Shown here: piece after piece, positions 1 to 11,400 of the stretch
Numbering within the stretch: the stretch's first letter is position 1
How the letters are laid out: each line of letters begins with the position of its first letter
Origin: Myrica gale
Lineage: Eukaryota > Streptophyta > Magnoliopsida > Fagales > Myricaceae
Assembly: GCA_963930655.1 (NCBI GenBank)
Contig: OZ005618.1
Coordinates: 4,734,001 to 4,798,000, forward strand
Length of the DNA stretch: 64,000 nucleotides
Direction of reading: 5' to 3'
Program-made: the position numbers and the translations under genes
Notes under the pieces: generated by a model
Seen by the model: only the letters and a program-made list of their open reading frames with translations
The model's database searches: none
Told to the model about the DNA's origin: nothing

Positions 1-340
1 GCAGGACTTTCAATAGCTAGTACTCTTAGGGTACTTACATAATTTCTACAGGGGAATTACTCATATCTATTGATACAACTGCAGAGGATAATGAACGAAC
101 AACATATCTTAAAACACAAATCAAAATTCATGCCAGGACACTCTGTAAGAGATCTTCATTCCTCTTTGAGTTGACAGTATTGAAATAGCACCACATGAGA
201 CAGGAAAACAACCATTTGTGGAGACTACCATGAGCCTGTATTGTATAAATATATCAACAGGCCCTTTATGAATATATATCTGTATTCACATTTTTACTCG
301 TAAGGAAAGAATAATACAGTTGAGCAATGTAGAGACTCAC

Positions 341-1463
341 CATGAAATAAAGAAACGGAAATAGAGATGATATTGGCAGCGCTGAGAAAATCACAAGAGA
401 TGTATTAGGGCTCAACATATTGGAGAGAGAAATCAATTATAGGACAGTGGAACAGTTGACAACAATTGGTCAAAGACATAAAATCAGCAGGCCTAATTAT
501 AAATTCACCTGAGAATGTTGTTTTGTTCCTGTTTCCATATTATTGGTTATTGGGAAAAAATCACTTTGCGTCACCAAACTATCAAAACAATGTCTCAACT
601 ATTAACTTATACACATTGAACCCTAAAACTACCAAATTTTTTCAATTTGCGCTCCTAAAAATGATCCGACCTTCAAAATTGTGTAACTCGTTATTAGTGA
701 GCCACGTGACACAGTTTTGACTGTCGGATTTTATTTCAAAGCGCAGATTGATTGATTTTGAAAGTTTTGGGCTGAATGAGTCAAAGTTGGATACCTCTAT
801 TTGAGATTGCTTTGGTAGTTGGAGATACAAAGTGACTTTTCCCTTGTATATTTTTGGCAGATATTAGATCTTTTGTTCGCAAATCTTAGTTTGTGTTTAG
901 GTCGGGTTTGTAATTCTCTGCAGTTTTCTGCATGTTACGTACACACGTATAGCAACTATTTCACTAAATAAAAATCTCTGTTTCTCCTAACCAAATTCAT
1001 AACACTGATCGTTGTGTTTGTTTTCCAGCTACAACCATTTCAAACTTAAAGTGAATTTAAGATCAATCTTGTAAGCTCCTTACCTATCTGACCATAATGC
1101 TCAAACGACAGATGCATTTGCACCTCGTGTACCTAGTGCGACTCACTGAAGTTTAAGGAAACAGGGACTTAAGGGAATGCTAATGCCATCTAACTTTTTT
1201 CACTTAAAAGGTACGTGCTTTTTGGATAGATTGTTGTGAAAAGAAAATTGCTCCTAAAGCAAACACCAGGCAAAGCACATACACATAAAGAGAATTGTGT
1301 GAGAAATAGAGTAGTTACCAGTGCCAAGCACAATAATCCACATAGAAATTAATTCTCGGAAAGGAAAACCTCGGTTCGACTCTTTATATTGATCTACTTT
1401 GCAGCCAGGACAATTCTCATAGTAATTCTTCTTCAACAGTCTCTGTCTACACCCTTCTTCCAT
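341..1463 (-). CDS. ZIFL: ZIFL-type major facilitator transporter, first two coding exons (partial)
   Basis: Two coding exons are visible: 1463-1319 (48 codons plus one base) and 381-341 (two bases plus 13 codons); the rest lies beyond the left edge. The start ATG at 1463-1461 gives MEEGCRQRLLKKNYYENC, followed by the CPGCK motif (residues 18-22) that marks the N terminus of plant ZINC INDUCED FACILITATOR-LIKE carriers. The first membrane segment, ending LPISSLFPFLYFM, is split by the intron after one base of the Ala codon. Donors are GTAACT and GTGAGT, and the acceptor is TTTTCTCAG. Known family role: MFS proton-coupled transporters of the tonoplast or plasma membrane, linked to zinc tolerance, potassium flux and auxin transport in Arabidopsis. 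Which ZIFL paralogue this is cannot be decided from 62 residues. Intron 1 (about 0.94 kb) carries a MITE. Confidence 0.88.
550..846. mobile_element. MITE-like inverted-repeat element in ZIFL intron 1
   Basis: The left end, around ATCACTTTGCGTCACCAAAC, is inverted at the right end, which on the minus strand reads GTCACTTTGTATCTCCAAC. The imperfect inverted repeats are about 45 bp or more and the element is about 295 bp. It has no coding capacity. A shorter relic with similar ends lies at about 10250-10415 in an ATG10 intron. Superfamily not determined. Confidence 0.55.
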
Positions 1464-2900
1464 TCTCGATCGAGCCAAACGATATCTTCGAACAAAATGC
1501 TAGCACAACTTCAAACTTAATCCCAGGACTAACACAAAATACTCCTCCCTCAACCAAAACACCAGTCTGCAAAGAGAAAAAAAATGAATCATCTTTCAAG
1601 AATTTGTTCAAGAGAATAATACATAAAAGAAAGTTCCCTTCTGCATATGTTAAAGTTAATGCGCATAGAAGCCAGCTCAGAGGACCATACTATGCTGGCA
1701 GGAAAGCTGGTGATGCCACTCTGCTAGAACAGAACCAGGAATCCTACACACAGCTTGGTTTCAGTGATGGGAAGCAATTGCCCACCTCTTGGGAGTTACG
1801 ACTTATGAGGACAAAACTTGGCTGCTCCAATTGGCATCATTGCATGCGTCAGCGGAATCACATTATGATGTTGGATGACAAATTAATAGGTTATATTTGT
1901 TGTCAAAAGTAGATCGACAAGGACCCAGATTTGAGTGGCGAGGAACAAGACAACAACAAGAAATCTCTTAAATACACAGTCCAGTAACCCCACAGAAAGA
2001 GAAGAGCAAGTAAAATTGGTAACCGCAGAATGAGCTTTCATCTGAATTATTCAACAGCTTCGAGACAAAATCATAAGGGATAAATACAAGTTTTCCGCCA
2101 ATCTAAATTGTCTGAGTTCTGAAATTTTTTGCTTTCTCCGCTGTTAGTTTAGACTAAAATAACTAATTAAAGAAAATGACATGACGGTTTCTCTCTAATC
2201 TTTTATCATTACATTTTATGTAGAACAAAATGATTATTTAAATAAACTGAATTAAGTAATTAACGGTTAAATACAAATTTAAAATCAAGTATCCATTGCA
2301 GTCATGTCTTAATGGTTAGGACTTATTTATATTTGTATAAATGGACAGATCACAAGTTTGATTCTCTATTAGATCATAACTCATTTATACAGAGTCGCAC
2401 ATAATTTCTCTTAGTTACAAAAAAAAAAGCCTGACGCCATGAAGGCAGTTGATGTCCAAAGAGAAAGTAATGTAGTAACTTAAACAGAAGTAGTAGAGAC
2501 GTGAACGAGTCTCTACACTCTTTATCTCCAAATTTTACATGTATGGATTAATTTAGATAGCCTGCCACAAAGAATTTCTCCTCCTCACCCAAGAATAAAA
2601 TTCTACACCGAGAAGGGATTTGATTTTCAAAGAGAAAGTAGTCAATTGTCAATTTGACAGACGTTGGACATGATGTCATTTGGTCGGGGACATTATGCAG
2701 CAGTGAAGATGTTCATTTATGCACAAAACAACAAAGAACCAGAGGGAGAAGTGTGTGGGATTTGGGTCCGGATTCCTCTCCTCTTCAGTAATGTGTCCCA
2801 TCTCCATTGAAATGGGTAAACTGACTGATCTTGTTGAAAAAACAGCCACCACGCACACATCTCATGTACGACCCGTCATAAATTAGTAGGAATATGCTAC
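1464..2900. other. Upstream region of ZIFL, no gene recognised
   Basis: The first 100 bases or so should hold the ZIFL 5' UTR (minus strand). A 102-codon open frame at 1604-1912 (plus) resembles nothing I recognise, has no obvious splice partners and may be chance or a decayed transposon fragment. AT-rich simple sequence follows. No promoter motif could be assigned with confidence. Confidence 0.4.
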
Positions 2901-2908
2901 TTTTTTTC

Positions 2909-3376
2909 TTTTTCTTTTTCTCTTTCTCGTCTCCTTTTTGTTCTGATTGAAGTACGTGGCAAAGCGTTTCATAATTTCTGGTGTTTGTTATGTTAAAATT
3001 TTAGGAGTTGGTAAAAAGGTTGAAGAGAGAGAATTGAAAAAGTGAAAAAGTTAGAGAAAAAGTAAGAGAAAGAATGAAAAAGTAAGTAAAAAAAGTGAAA
3101 AAGTGAAAAAAAGTTAGAGAAAAAGTAAGGAGAGAGAATGAAAAAGTATAGATGTTAAAATTTTAGTAAAATTTTGTTAAAACTGTGGTTTAGACAAACA
3201 CCAGTTCGAGAAGCATGTGGTTAATTAGAGAGAGAAAAGTGTGCTCTGTAAACATTTTTTTTCTTTCTCGTCTCCTTTTTGTTCTGATTGAAGTACGTGG
3301 CAAAGCGTTTCGTAATTTCATTTGTTTCGAGAAGCATGTGGTTAATTAGAGAGAGAAAAGTGTGCTCCGTAAACAT
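2909..3376. repeat. Tandem duplication of about 120 bp, one copy split by a MITE
   Basis: A block containing TTTCTCGTCTCCTTTTTGTT and then AAGTACGTGGCAAAGCGTTTC appears at 2920-2977 and again at 3262-3319. The following block, GAGAAGCATGTGGTTAATTA, appears at 3208-3256 and 3328-3375. In the first copy the two blocks are separated by the MITE at 2978-3204; in the second only about 11 bases separate them. The copies differ by few substitutions, so the duplication is fairly recent. Confidence 0.8.
2978..3204. mobile_element. MITE with CTGGTGTTTGT terminal inverted repeats
   Basis: It starts CTGGTGTTTGT and ends ACAAACACCAG, perfect 11-bp inverted repeats, and is 227 bp long and AT-rich. Inside are runs of GTTAAAATTTTAG and purine-rich tandem AAAAAGTGAAAAAGT motifs, also seen in the Tourist-like MITEs at 24.5-26.1 kb. 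It lies within one copy of a tandem duplication. Confidence 0.65.
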
Positions 3377-3390
3377 GGTCCAAAATTTTT

Positions 3391-4231
3391 TAGGGTTGAC
3401 CAAAATAGTCCCTGAATTTTATGTCCTTTATTGATTTGGTCTCTAAGTTTCTAATTTGGTCACATAAGTCCTTAGGTTATCCTCATTTATCAATTTGGTC
3501 CTTGGGTTTCCAATTTGGTCACATAAGTCCTTAGGTTATCCTCATTTATCAATTTGGTCCATGGGTTTCGAATTTGGTCACATAAGTCCTTAGGTTATCC
3601 TCATCTATCGATTTGATCCTTCCATCCAATTTCGTCTCCTCCGTGCACAGTCAGCTAACGGTGGACCACGTCACCACCAATAACATCGCGACACGTGTAT
3701 GCTTTTTTTATTATTTAAAAAAAAAACTCACGTCCACCTAACATATTCGTAAAAAAAAATCGAACGGGGGAGACCCCCCATTCGATGGACGAAGGGAGTC
3801 CAAATCCATGTTTTACCAAAAATAAGTCATGCTGGTCGTCTATTTTTCACGGAGCGAAGAGATATCCAATCTGAAGCCGTTGGTGATCTTTGAGATTTGA
3901 ATCGTGTCGTGGATTTTCTATTTGTTGCTCTCTGTTTGCATATTGATTTGGGGGTAGTGGCTCATTTTGATGAGACGTCAAATTAGAAATTAGACGGAAG
4001 GACCAAATCGATAAATGAGGATAACTTAAGGACTTATGTGACCAAATTGGAAACCCAGGGACCAAATCAATAAATGAGAATAACCTAAGGACTTATGTGA
4101 CCAAATTGGAAACCCAGAGACCAAATTGATAAATGAGGATAATCTAAGGACTTATGTGACCAAATTGAAAACTCAGGGACCAAATCGATAAAGGGCATAA
4201 AATCCAGGGACTATTTTAGTTATTAACCCTA
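3391..4231. mobile_element. Long-inverted-repeat (MULE-like, foldback) element, copy 1
   Basis: The element opens TAGGGTTGACCAAAATAGTC and closes with the inverse, ATTTTAGTTATTAACCCTA. Both arms hold tandem units of about 58 bp (CACATAAGTCCTTAGGTTAT on the left, its complement on the right). The flanking 9-mers aaaattttt (3382-3390) and aagattttt (4232-4240) match at 8 of 9 positions, as expected for a Mutator-type 9-bp target-site duplication. The left arm continues through GTGCACAGTCAGCTAACGG and a CACGTGT box to ATCGAACGGGGGAGACCCC; the right arm lacks that inner part. No transposase is visible. A non-coding core at about 3800-3980 is not shared with copy 2. Confidence 0.75.
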
Positions 4232-4241
4232 AAGATTTTTA

Positions 4242-7200
4242 CCATCGAAAACCTGACATTCCTCATGTGAACTGAGTTCTCCCCTAGACATTTGAGTGAA
4301 CTGTTTTCTGTTCTAACGACGTCGTCCACGCGATGTTTTGTAAAAGATTCGTCTTTGCAATACTTTAAGCTACTGACGCACGAGACGCCAATAGTTATGT
4401 GAAAGAGACGAATAGACGCTGTCAAGGCAAACGACGCCATTTTTCACGTGATATATAGAGGCAGCCAAACCCATCTACAGTGATTCCCCCACCACATGGG
4501 TCCCATGCCTAGTAATATCAACATATTGGTCCTTGTTACAAGATATTTTTAGAAAAATTTCAAGTTTTTAAAATTTTTTGATGTAATTATAAATTTTTTT
4601 AAAATTCCCTCTTCAAAGGAGGGATCTACAATATTTTTATTTTATTTTATTTTATTTTAAAAATTTTAAAAAATATAAAAAAAAATCAAAATTATCTCGC
4701 TCTCCTCTATCCAATTATATCTCTATCAAAATAAAGTATCTCTTCATTTTTATCAATTCCTTAAAAAAATTCAACTCTTTTAAATATGTTTAAAAAATTT
4801 AACTATTTTTTCATAAAATTCAATAAAAATTTATTCTACCTCAATTTTCATAATACCACAAAAAAATTTCTAAAGCAAACAGCCAAACACGACCTACGAG
4901 TTCAATGTTGTAAGTTGCCCGATGTTTCAATGTCAGGAAGAACTTTACCTTTTAAATTTGATTTATGGAGTCAGAGTATATGATTGCAAATAAGAATCGG
5001 ACAATAATTGATTGGACAAAAGTAAAGTTGATTAAAAGGTGGGAAAATACGTGCAAAAATGGAGCTCTTCTTGAAGTGGACAATAATTGATTGGACGCAA
5101 GGCTCGAGATGCAGTTACAGAGAAATGAGATTTGGAGGAAAACAAACACGTAAAAGAAAAGAAAAAAAAAACTTTAAATTTGCTCACGTTCTTCCCTTCT
5201 ATGTTGGCTTACTATTTCTAGGAAACAAAAATGGCAGACTTTGTTGATTAAAGCTGAAATGCTTACGAGTGTGGGCTGTTGGACAGGTTCTAGGAAATAA
5301 TCCGAAGATTATAAAAATCTGCAGCAAAAGATGGACCGAGTCTCCACATACTCCACTGAAAGGTGGGCAGTGGAATAATAATACAATGCATCTGGTTAGG
5401 TGGCGGATAAGAGGCTGCGTACCGTGAAACTCACCTAAAAACTTAAGTCATCGCATATCACAATTTTAAGATCTTTTCAATCTGGCTACAGCGGAACGAG
5501 CTAGGGGTGGTCGGGAACAACAGCCCCTTAGCCTGAAAAATTTGTTCAAATTTTTATTTATTTTTTATATGGTTTGTTAAATCAGGCCCGGTCCCCTTAG
5601 ATTTATCGTATCTCAAACTGCTCTGTTCTATTCATGAATTGTCAAATTCCCTGTTTTTTTTCCGGCCGACCTCGTATACAAATCTTTTGTCGTCGGTGGC
5701 GTTCTCAAGTTATAATCTCTATTTTCAAAAGAGGAAAGAATGGGCTCGCTTATGTGGCTTAAACAAACTGCATGTTTGACCGTACGAAGGCAAAAACTTC
5801 AAACAAGTTTCATCATGTTAAGGCACCTTTAAAGAAGATGAGTTCTAATCGATAACTACTATCATTAATTTGTGATTTACTGTGATTATTTTGAAATTGT
5901 GATTTAATTTTTTATGAATAATTGATTAGGATTTGGATTTATTTTGATTTACTGTGATTATGATTATGGTGAAGTTGTGAAGTTGTTAAATGTGTGATTT
6001 AATTTTTGCTGAATAATTGATTAGAATTATGATATTGTGAAATTGTGAAGTTAATTGTGAAATTATGAAGTTTTTGCGTTATGTATTAAATTATTTTTTT
6101 TTCCTCTCAGGAGTTTGCTCCCTTTCGATTGCATTCATAGTTCTGCCACTAAATCTAGCTTCTATAGTCATTGATCAAACACAGGTGGGATTATTGCCGA
6201 TTTGATTGCTTCCTATCCTCGAATATGTCTACAAAAGTTGCTTAGCCTTTTTTTTTGTAGATAAATATAAAGTTTGCCCCTATGATTTGGTCAAAAATCA
6301 AATAAGTCTTTTAACTTTAAAATCTATAAAATTAGTCCCTAAGGTTTAACATCCATCAAGACTATAATCCCTCTGAAACCCTTCAAATGTGAATAATTTT
6401 AAATATCATGGACAAATTTTACGTGTTTTAAAGTTTAAAAACTTATTTGATTTTAGCATAAACCACGTGAACAAATGTTGTATTTATCTTTTTTACTTAT
6501 AGCAAAAGAGTTTTTTTTTAACTCCAAACTAGCAGGGAGCTACTGTTGGCTTGTACTTGTCCTGCAAGGCAACTCCCTGTGGTGTGCATGAAATTGACCA
6601 TACAACTCTATGCACAGTAAATTTGAAACTTGCCTGGGTATAATAAGAGCACCAACGCTCTTGCTCTTCAGTCACCGACTGTCTGTGTGGTGCCCTGCTC
6701 AACCGCCTCCAGATTTGTCATTGCTCTCTTTCCTACAGCGATATCGCCTCTGGTCTATGATTGTTGCAGATGACTCCAGGGTCACTTGGAGTTCTTCAGT
6801 TAACCGCCTTCAGGGCAACTCTGTCTTGACTCTCGTCTTCGACTATTGACCAAAAGTTTGTTTTCTTTTTTCTTTCATTTTATTTTATGTTTGCAGTGGT
6901 TATTTGGGGGCTGTTTGTAGGGTTCCCCACCCTCCTTTTAACTGTATTTTGGTTTGAATGCTATGTTTGCTTGCTTAGAAAAAAAAAGAGAGCCCCAACT
7001 GTACATAAAGCTTAGAAGAGTGATGCCGTAACTGTTGAGCGCAAACGAGTTGCTTAAAATACTCCAACAGATGGGAAGCAGCATTATTTGGAGACTTGTA
7101 CGAAAAGATCACTCCAATCGATGGGAACATGTGTGGTGGGGAAAAGGAATGATTTGCAATCACGACGACTGTAGCAAACATTTTGATGCAAACTCTGACA

Positions 7201-7580
7201 TTTTCCTCAAAGCAAACTTGTCCGCCTGCTTAGAACAAAAAAACTTGTCCGCCCAGTTAACTTACTGTTTTCTGTGCGCCCAGTTTCTGGGTTTGGGATG
7301 TTATGCTCACTTTTGTAACTAAGGGCTGAGCCCTAACTATGTATAGCTCTTTGGGAAATATACTTACCACTTTGCACCTTTAATAGTTGGCAAACTTCGC
7401 AAAAAAAGTGTTTGATCTTATACATGTTTTGGTGCTTCAAGCTTCTCCAGTATTTTTTTTTCAATCAAGCATCTCGAGTGTTTACCAGTGAGAACTGAGA
7501 AGGATACGGGCAAAACGAGGGAGACATCCCTGGGCCATCATGTCGGAGCTCAAAGTGATATCCAGTCTTCGGCCTGTAAC
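4242..7580. other. Intergenic AT-rich DNA downstream of ATG10, no gene recognised
   Basis: Contents seen: an A/T-rich block at 4530-4870 with short inverted AAAATTT runs; an imperfect two-copy repeat of about 110 bp at 5870-6067 built on TGATTTACTGTGATTAT and GAATAATTGATTAG; and an inverted-repeat MITE at about 6255-6495. Short open frames at 6610-6849 and 7035-7322 have no recognisable homology, intron structure or motif and are treated as chance. Confidence 0.5.
6255..6495. mobile_element. MITE-like foldback element
   Basis: The left arm, ATAAATATAAAGTTTGCCCC with AAAATCAAATAAGTCTTTTAA, is answered at the right by its inverse (minus strand AAAATCAAATAAGTTTTTAA). The arms are imperfect and about 70 bp long; total length is about 240 bp with no coding content. 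Borders are approximate. Confidence 0.5.
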
Positions 7581-7589
7581 GCCACTTGA

Positions 7590-8287
7590 AGACATCCCTA
7601 GGTTTTATGCTCTTTATCAATTTGGTCCCTGAGTTTCCAATTTGGTCACACAAGTCCTTAGGTTATTCTCATTTATCGATTTGGTCCTTCCGTCTAATTT
7701 CGTCTCCTCCGTGCACAGTCAGCTAACGGTGGTCACGTCACCACCAATAACATTGCGACACGTGTATGTTTTAAAAAAACCCCCACATCCACATGACATT
7801 TCGTAAAAAAAAATCGAACGGGGAGACCCCCATTCGCGCAGCGAGAGGGAGCCTAGTCGTCGGGGTGGGCGGCTCCCCTGATCAGGGGTGGCCGGGAGCC
7901 TCCCACCCCGGCGACAGGGAGCCCAGATCTGGACTCCCCGTCGCCGGGGCAGCTCGCGCCGCGAGGGGTGGCCAGCGGCTCCCACCCCGGATCCTCATCG
8001 CGCGAGGGAGCCCAGATCTGGGCTCCCTCTCGCCGTGCGAATGAGGGGTCTCCCCCGTTCGATTTTTTTTTTTCGAAATGCCAGGTGGACGTGTAGTTTT
8101 TTTTTTTTTTAAAACATACACGTGTCACGATGTTATTGGTGGTGACGTGGCCCACCGTTAGCTGACTGTGCACGGAGGAGACGAAATTGGACGGAAGGAC
8201 CAAATCGATAAATGAGAATAACCTAAGGACTTGTGTGACAAAATTGATAAAGGGCATAAAACTCAGGGACTATTTTGGTCATTAACC
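7590..8287. mobile_element. Long-inverted-repeat (MULE-like) element, copy 2, with GC-rich core
   Basis: Same family as the element at 3391-4231. Both arms carry ATTTGGTCACACAAGTCCTT-like units, GTGCACAGTCAGCTAACGGT, ACGTCACCACCAATAAC and an ACACGTGT box, in inverted orientation. The right end reads ACTATTTTGGTCATTAACCC; the extreme left end is diverged or lost. The arms enclose a GC-rich core (about 7815-8062) that is itself palindromic at its edges (ATCGAACGGGGAGACCCC and its inverse) and holds repeated GGGAGCCCAGATCTGG motifs. The open frames read across the core on both strands are low-complexity artefacts. Confidence 0.75.
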
Positions 8288-8439
8288 CAGAATAATATCT
8301 AAAACCATTGGGAAACTGAATATAGAAAAGAAAAAATAAATAAAAATGAATCAGCATTGGAAATAGAACCCAACGCCCATGCTTGATGCTCCTATACTAT
8401 TTCTGTACATATATTGTCTATATGGTCATCAACTATTCA

Positions 8440-11400
8440 TTAGAGCTGCTTCAGCATTTCAGAAGGGATCTTAAGACCAACCACTTGCCCAACGACTGAG
8501 AGCCATGAAACCAGATATAGTTCAATTGCCACTGCATTTTTAGCCACGGAAACATCACTCTGAAAAAGCAGCTTCATCCACTCACCGGTCCCGCATGGAT
8601 GTAATTTGAACCATGGCCTGTACAAGTATGGATGCTCCTAATATCGACAAATCAATGTTGTCAAAGTTTTGTCACAGCTTTCGGTTGATACCAAAAAGGT
8701 CTAGATTAAAGATTCTTCGCGAATCATAATGCTTCCATGAATAAAATTGACAAGCAATGCTTCATCAAGATCTACTCTGCATACCAAAAGCATTAAACAC
8801 AAACCCAAGCAAGCTAAACACAAGGTTCTTCACAAGGTGCCTGACAGTCTATACATCTCATGGACCATCTTTACTAGAAGATATATTACAACAGTTTGAT
8901 TTCACTTCTGATTACCACATATTGTTGGATGCTGAATATGATTTCAACGAGAAGACTAGTGATAACTCCTGAGAGTAGCTGAGAACTGGCGATTCTATTT
9001 AATAGGACCTCTGTAATCCTAAGTACAACAGAAGCACCATGAACCCGATTAAAGCAGCACAGGGTTGATTCTAGCTCAAACAATCAGCATTGAAGCCAAG
9101 GTCAACATTTATATTCCACCCATCTACAGAAAAAAGCAATTAGATTTTGTAGTGTGTACATATACTGCCGGTTGATGATGACCACAAACAGGAGCTAACT
9201 CCTAGGGATTCAGCAACCCAACCAAACCAATCAGCTCAGTTCTTTCTTCTTCTTCTTCTTCTTCTCCTTGTCAAGCTAAAGGTACAGTTCAGTTTGGTTG
9301 GATCTAGTACCAGAATTTCAGTTTGGAGTGGATTTTAAACATCCAAAACCAAACCAAACTGATGATCAAATGTCAGCGGTCTTTTAGATACTTTAATCAT
9401 CTGGTAAATTCTGACAAAAATTTATTTCAACTCATAATATGTCCTTGCTCTCCTCCCTACATTGCAGAAATCTACAACTTGATCAATGTGCACTGCATCG
9501 CCTAATCACCAGGACTATTTTTTATATTTGGCTTTTCCACTGTTTCCTTCACCAGACTCGAGAAAACCCCCACCCGGAGCTTCACTAGTTTGCCACCCTT
9601 CTGACAAGAAGTTCTTTCATTTCATAATATGTCCTTGCTCTTGTCCCTACATTGCAGACATCTACAAACAGATCCATGTCCACTGTATCGCCTGATGATG
9701 ACCACAAGTCAATCACCAGGACTCTTTTTTCTATTTGGCTTCTATACTATACTCTTTCCTTCCCCAGACATGAGAAAACCACCACTGGGACCTTCAGTAA
9801 TTTGCCACCAATGTTTATTGCCACGATCATGACTACTATGACCATCACTATTGCTACAATGCCTAACCCCTCCACAGGAAAGCAAAAAAGTGATGGAGCC
9901 TCAAACTTATCGATCAATGATAATCCTGCCACCTTGTTTTGGTTTTTCTTGATGATAAGAACGAAATTTTATTTCAAATAGAAACCTATGTAAATACTTA
10001 TGTTACATAGATGTCCAGTACATATTCATCTTCAGTAACACAACCATAAATGTGGCATTAGATGCCACTTTGAATTTACGGAAAATCTCATGCTTTCCAA
10101 TAATAAATTGGGTTAGATCATCATCCAATCTTGGAAAAAGAAAACCTTATGCCATGAGATGCACCCAAAATCTTTAAGCAAGAAAGCATAAAATTAAATG
10201 AAAGTTTCCGAATCTATATGGTTAAGGAATAAAACAGGCACATATGTTATAAATGGGCTATGTGGCGCAGTTTAGACGGCCAGATTCTATTCGAGGGCGC
10301 ACATTGATGAATTTTGGTAGTTCAAGGGCTCAATGTGAAGAACTTGATGGTTTGAAACCCCAAAGTGACATTGCCCCCATAGTTAGGGATGCAAAATGAA
10401 GTTTCCCCCAAAAACTATGCAAACCCAATCATTTACTAAAGTAATATATTATAATAAAAAATAGAGAAACTAAACATACCTCTTGGGTTATAAATGTCCA
10501 TTTTGAATCGACCAATGATTTTGCAGAGTAAGCAGGAAGGTCCTTTTTTATTTCACCAAACCCCAAAGGTTCTCCATCTATAAACAAACAATATAAGTGC
10601 TTTGCTTGAACAACTATTTCAAAATAGATGAAAAGAAGCATACATTGAGACTTCAAAAATGCTTGCATCTCGAATAACTATCATGAAACAACTTCACATT
10701 CAGACTGGTTCAGTGCGTGCAGTATATTTTAGCTGCATAATGGCAGACTGAATAAGATCTTTTATTTTCTTTTCTTTTTTGGTTTGGTTTTGTTTTGTTC
10801 TGTTTCCAACCAATAGTAAACCTTTTTCAAGCTCAAAAGCTGTATAACAGATAGCAAGTCAGGAGAAAGACTTGAATTCCAAAACATATGCACACCTTCA
10901 TTTTGGTGCCATCCAACCACCCCTTCCCTGGGGCTGTCCCAGGTTCACACACACACACACACACACAAGAGCATGCTTCCCAAGGAGCGGTTATTAATAA
11001 CAGTATTCAGACATGTTACCTTCGCACAGAATTGGACAAATTGATTTTGTTTTCCAGATGATTGGGGGCTGGTTTTCAGAGTCTTATGTCTGTTTTGTGC
11101 ATTCCAAATTAAATACTGCAATTAGTTGCTTTTCCATGTGGGTATGTGTGTCCGTTTATAATCGGATCAAATAAAGTCGAACATACCACTGTAGTACGCA
11201 CGAAAATATAGCACTGGAACTCTAAACGAAGCACTGTATATGATATGGAGATCATAGAAGCATACTTCACCGTGATTACTCAGAACCTTGCAATGAGAGC
11301 AAGAACTTGGTCAATATTGTAAAAGCGACAAAAGTCAACAGGTAATAGAAAACATGCAACTCTCGTGGGTGATATCTATGTCTACTCAGGTGCATCTTAA

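Noticed and set aside
1604..1912. 102-codon plus-strand frame as a possible gene
   Set aside because: No known motif, no splice context, and it lies directly upstream of a minus-strand gene start.
7719..8257. Overlapping long open frames on both strands, Pro/Arg/Gly-rich
   Set aside because: They read through the GC-rich palindromic core of a transposable element; low complexity, open on both strands, no domain.
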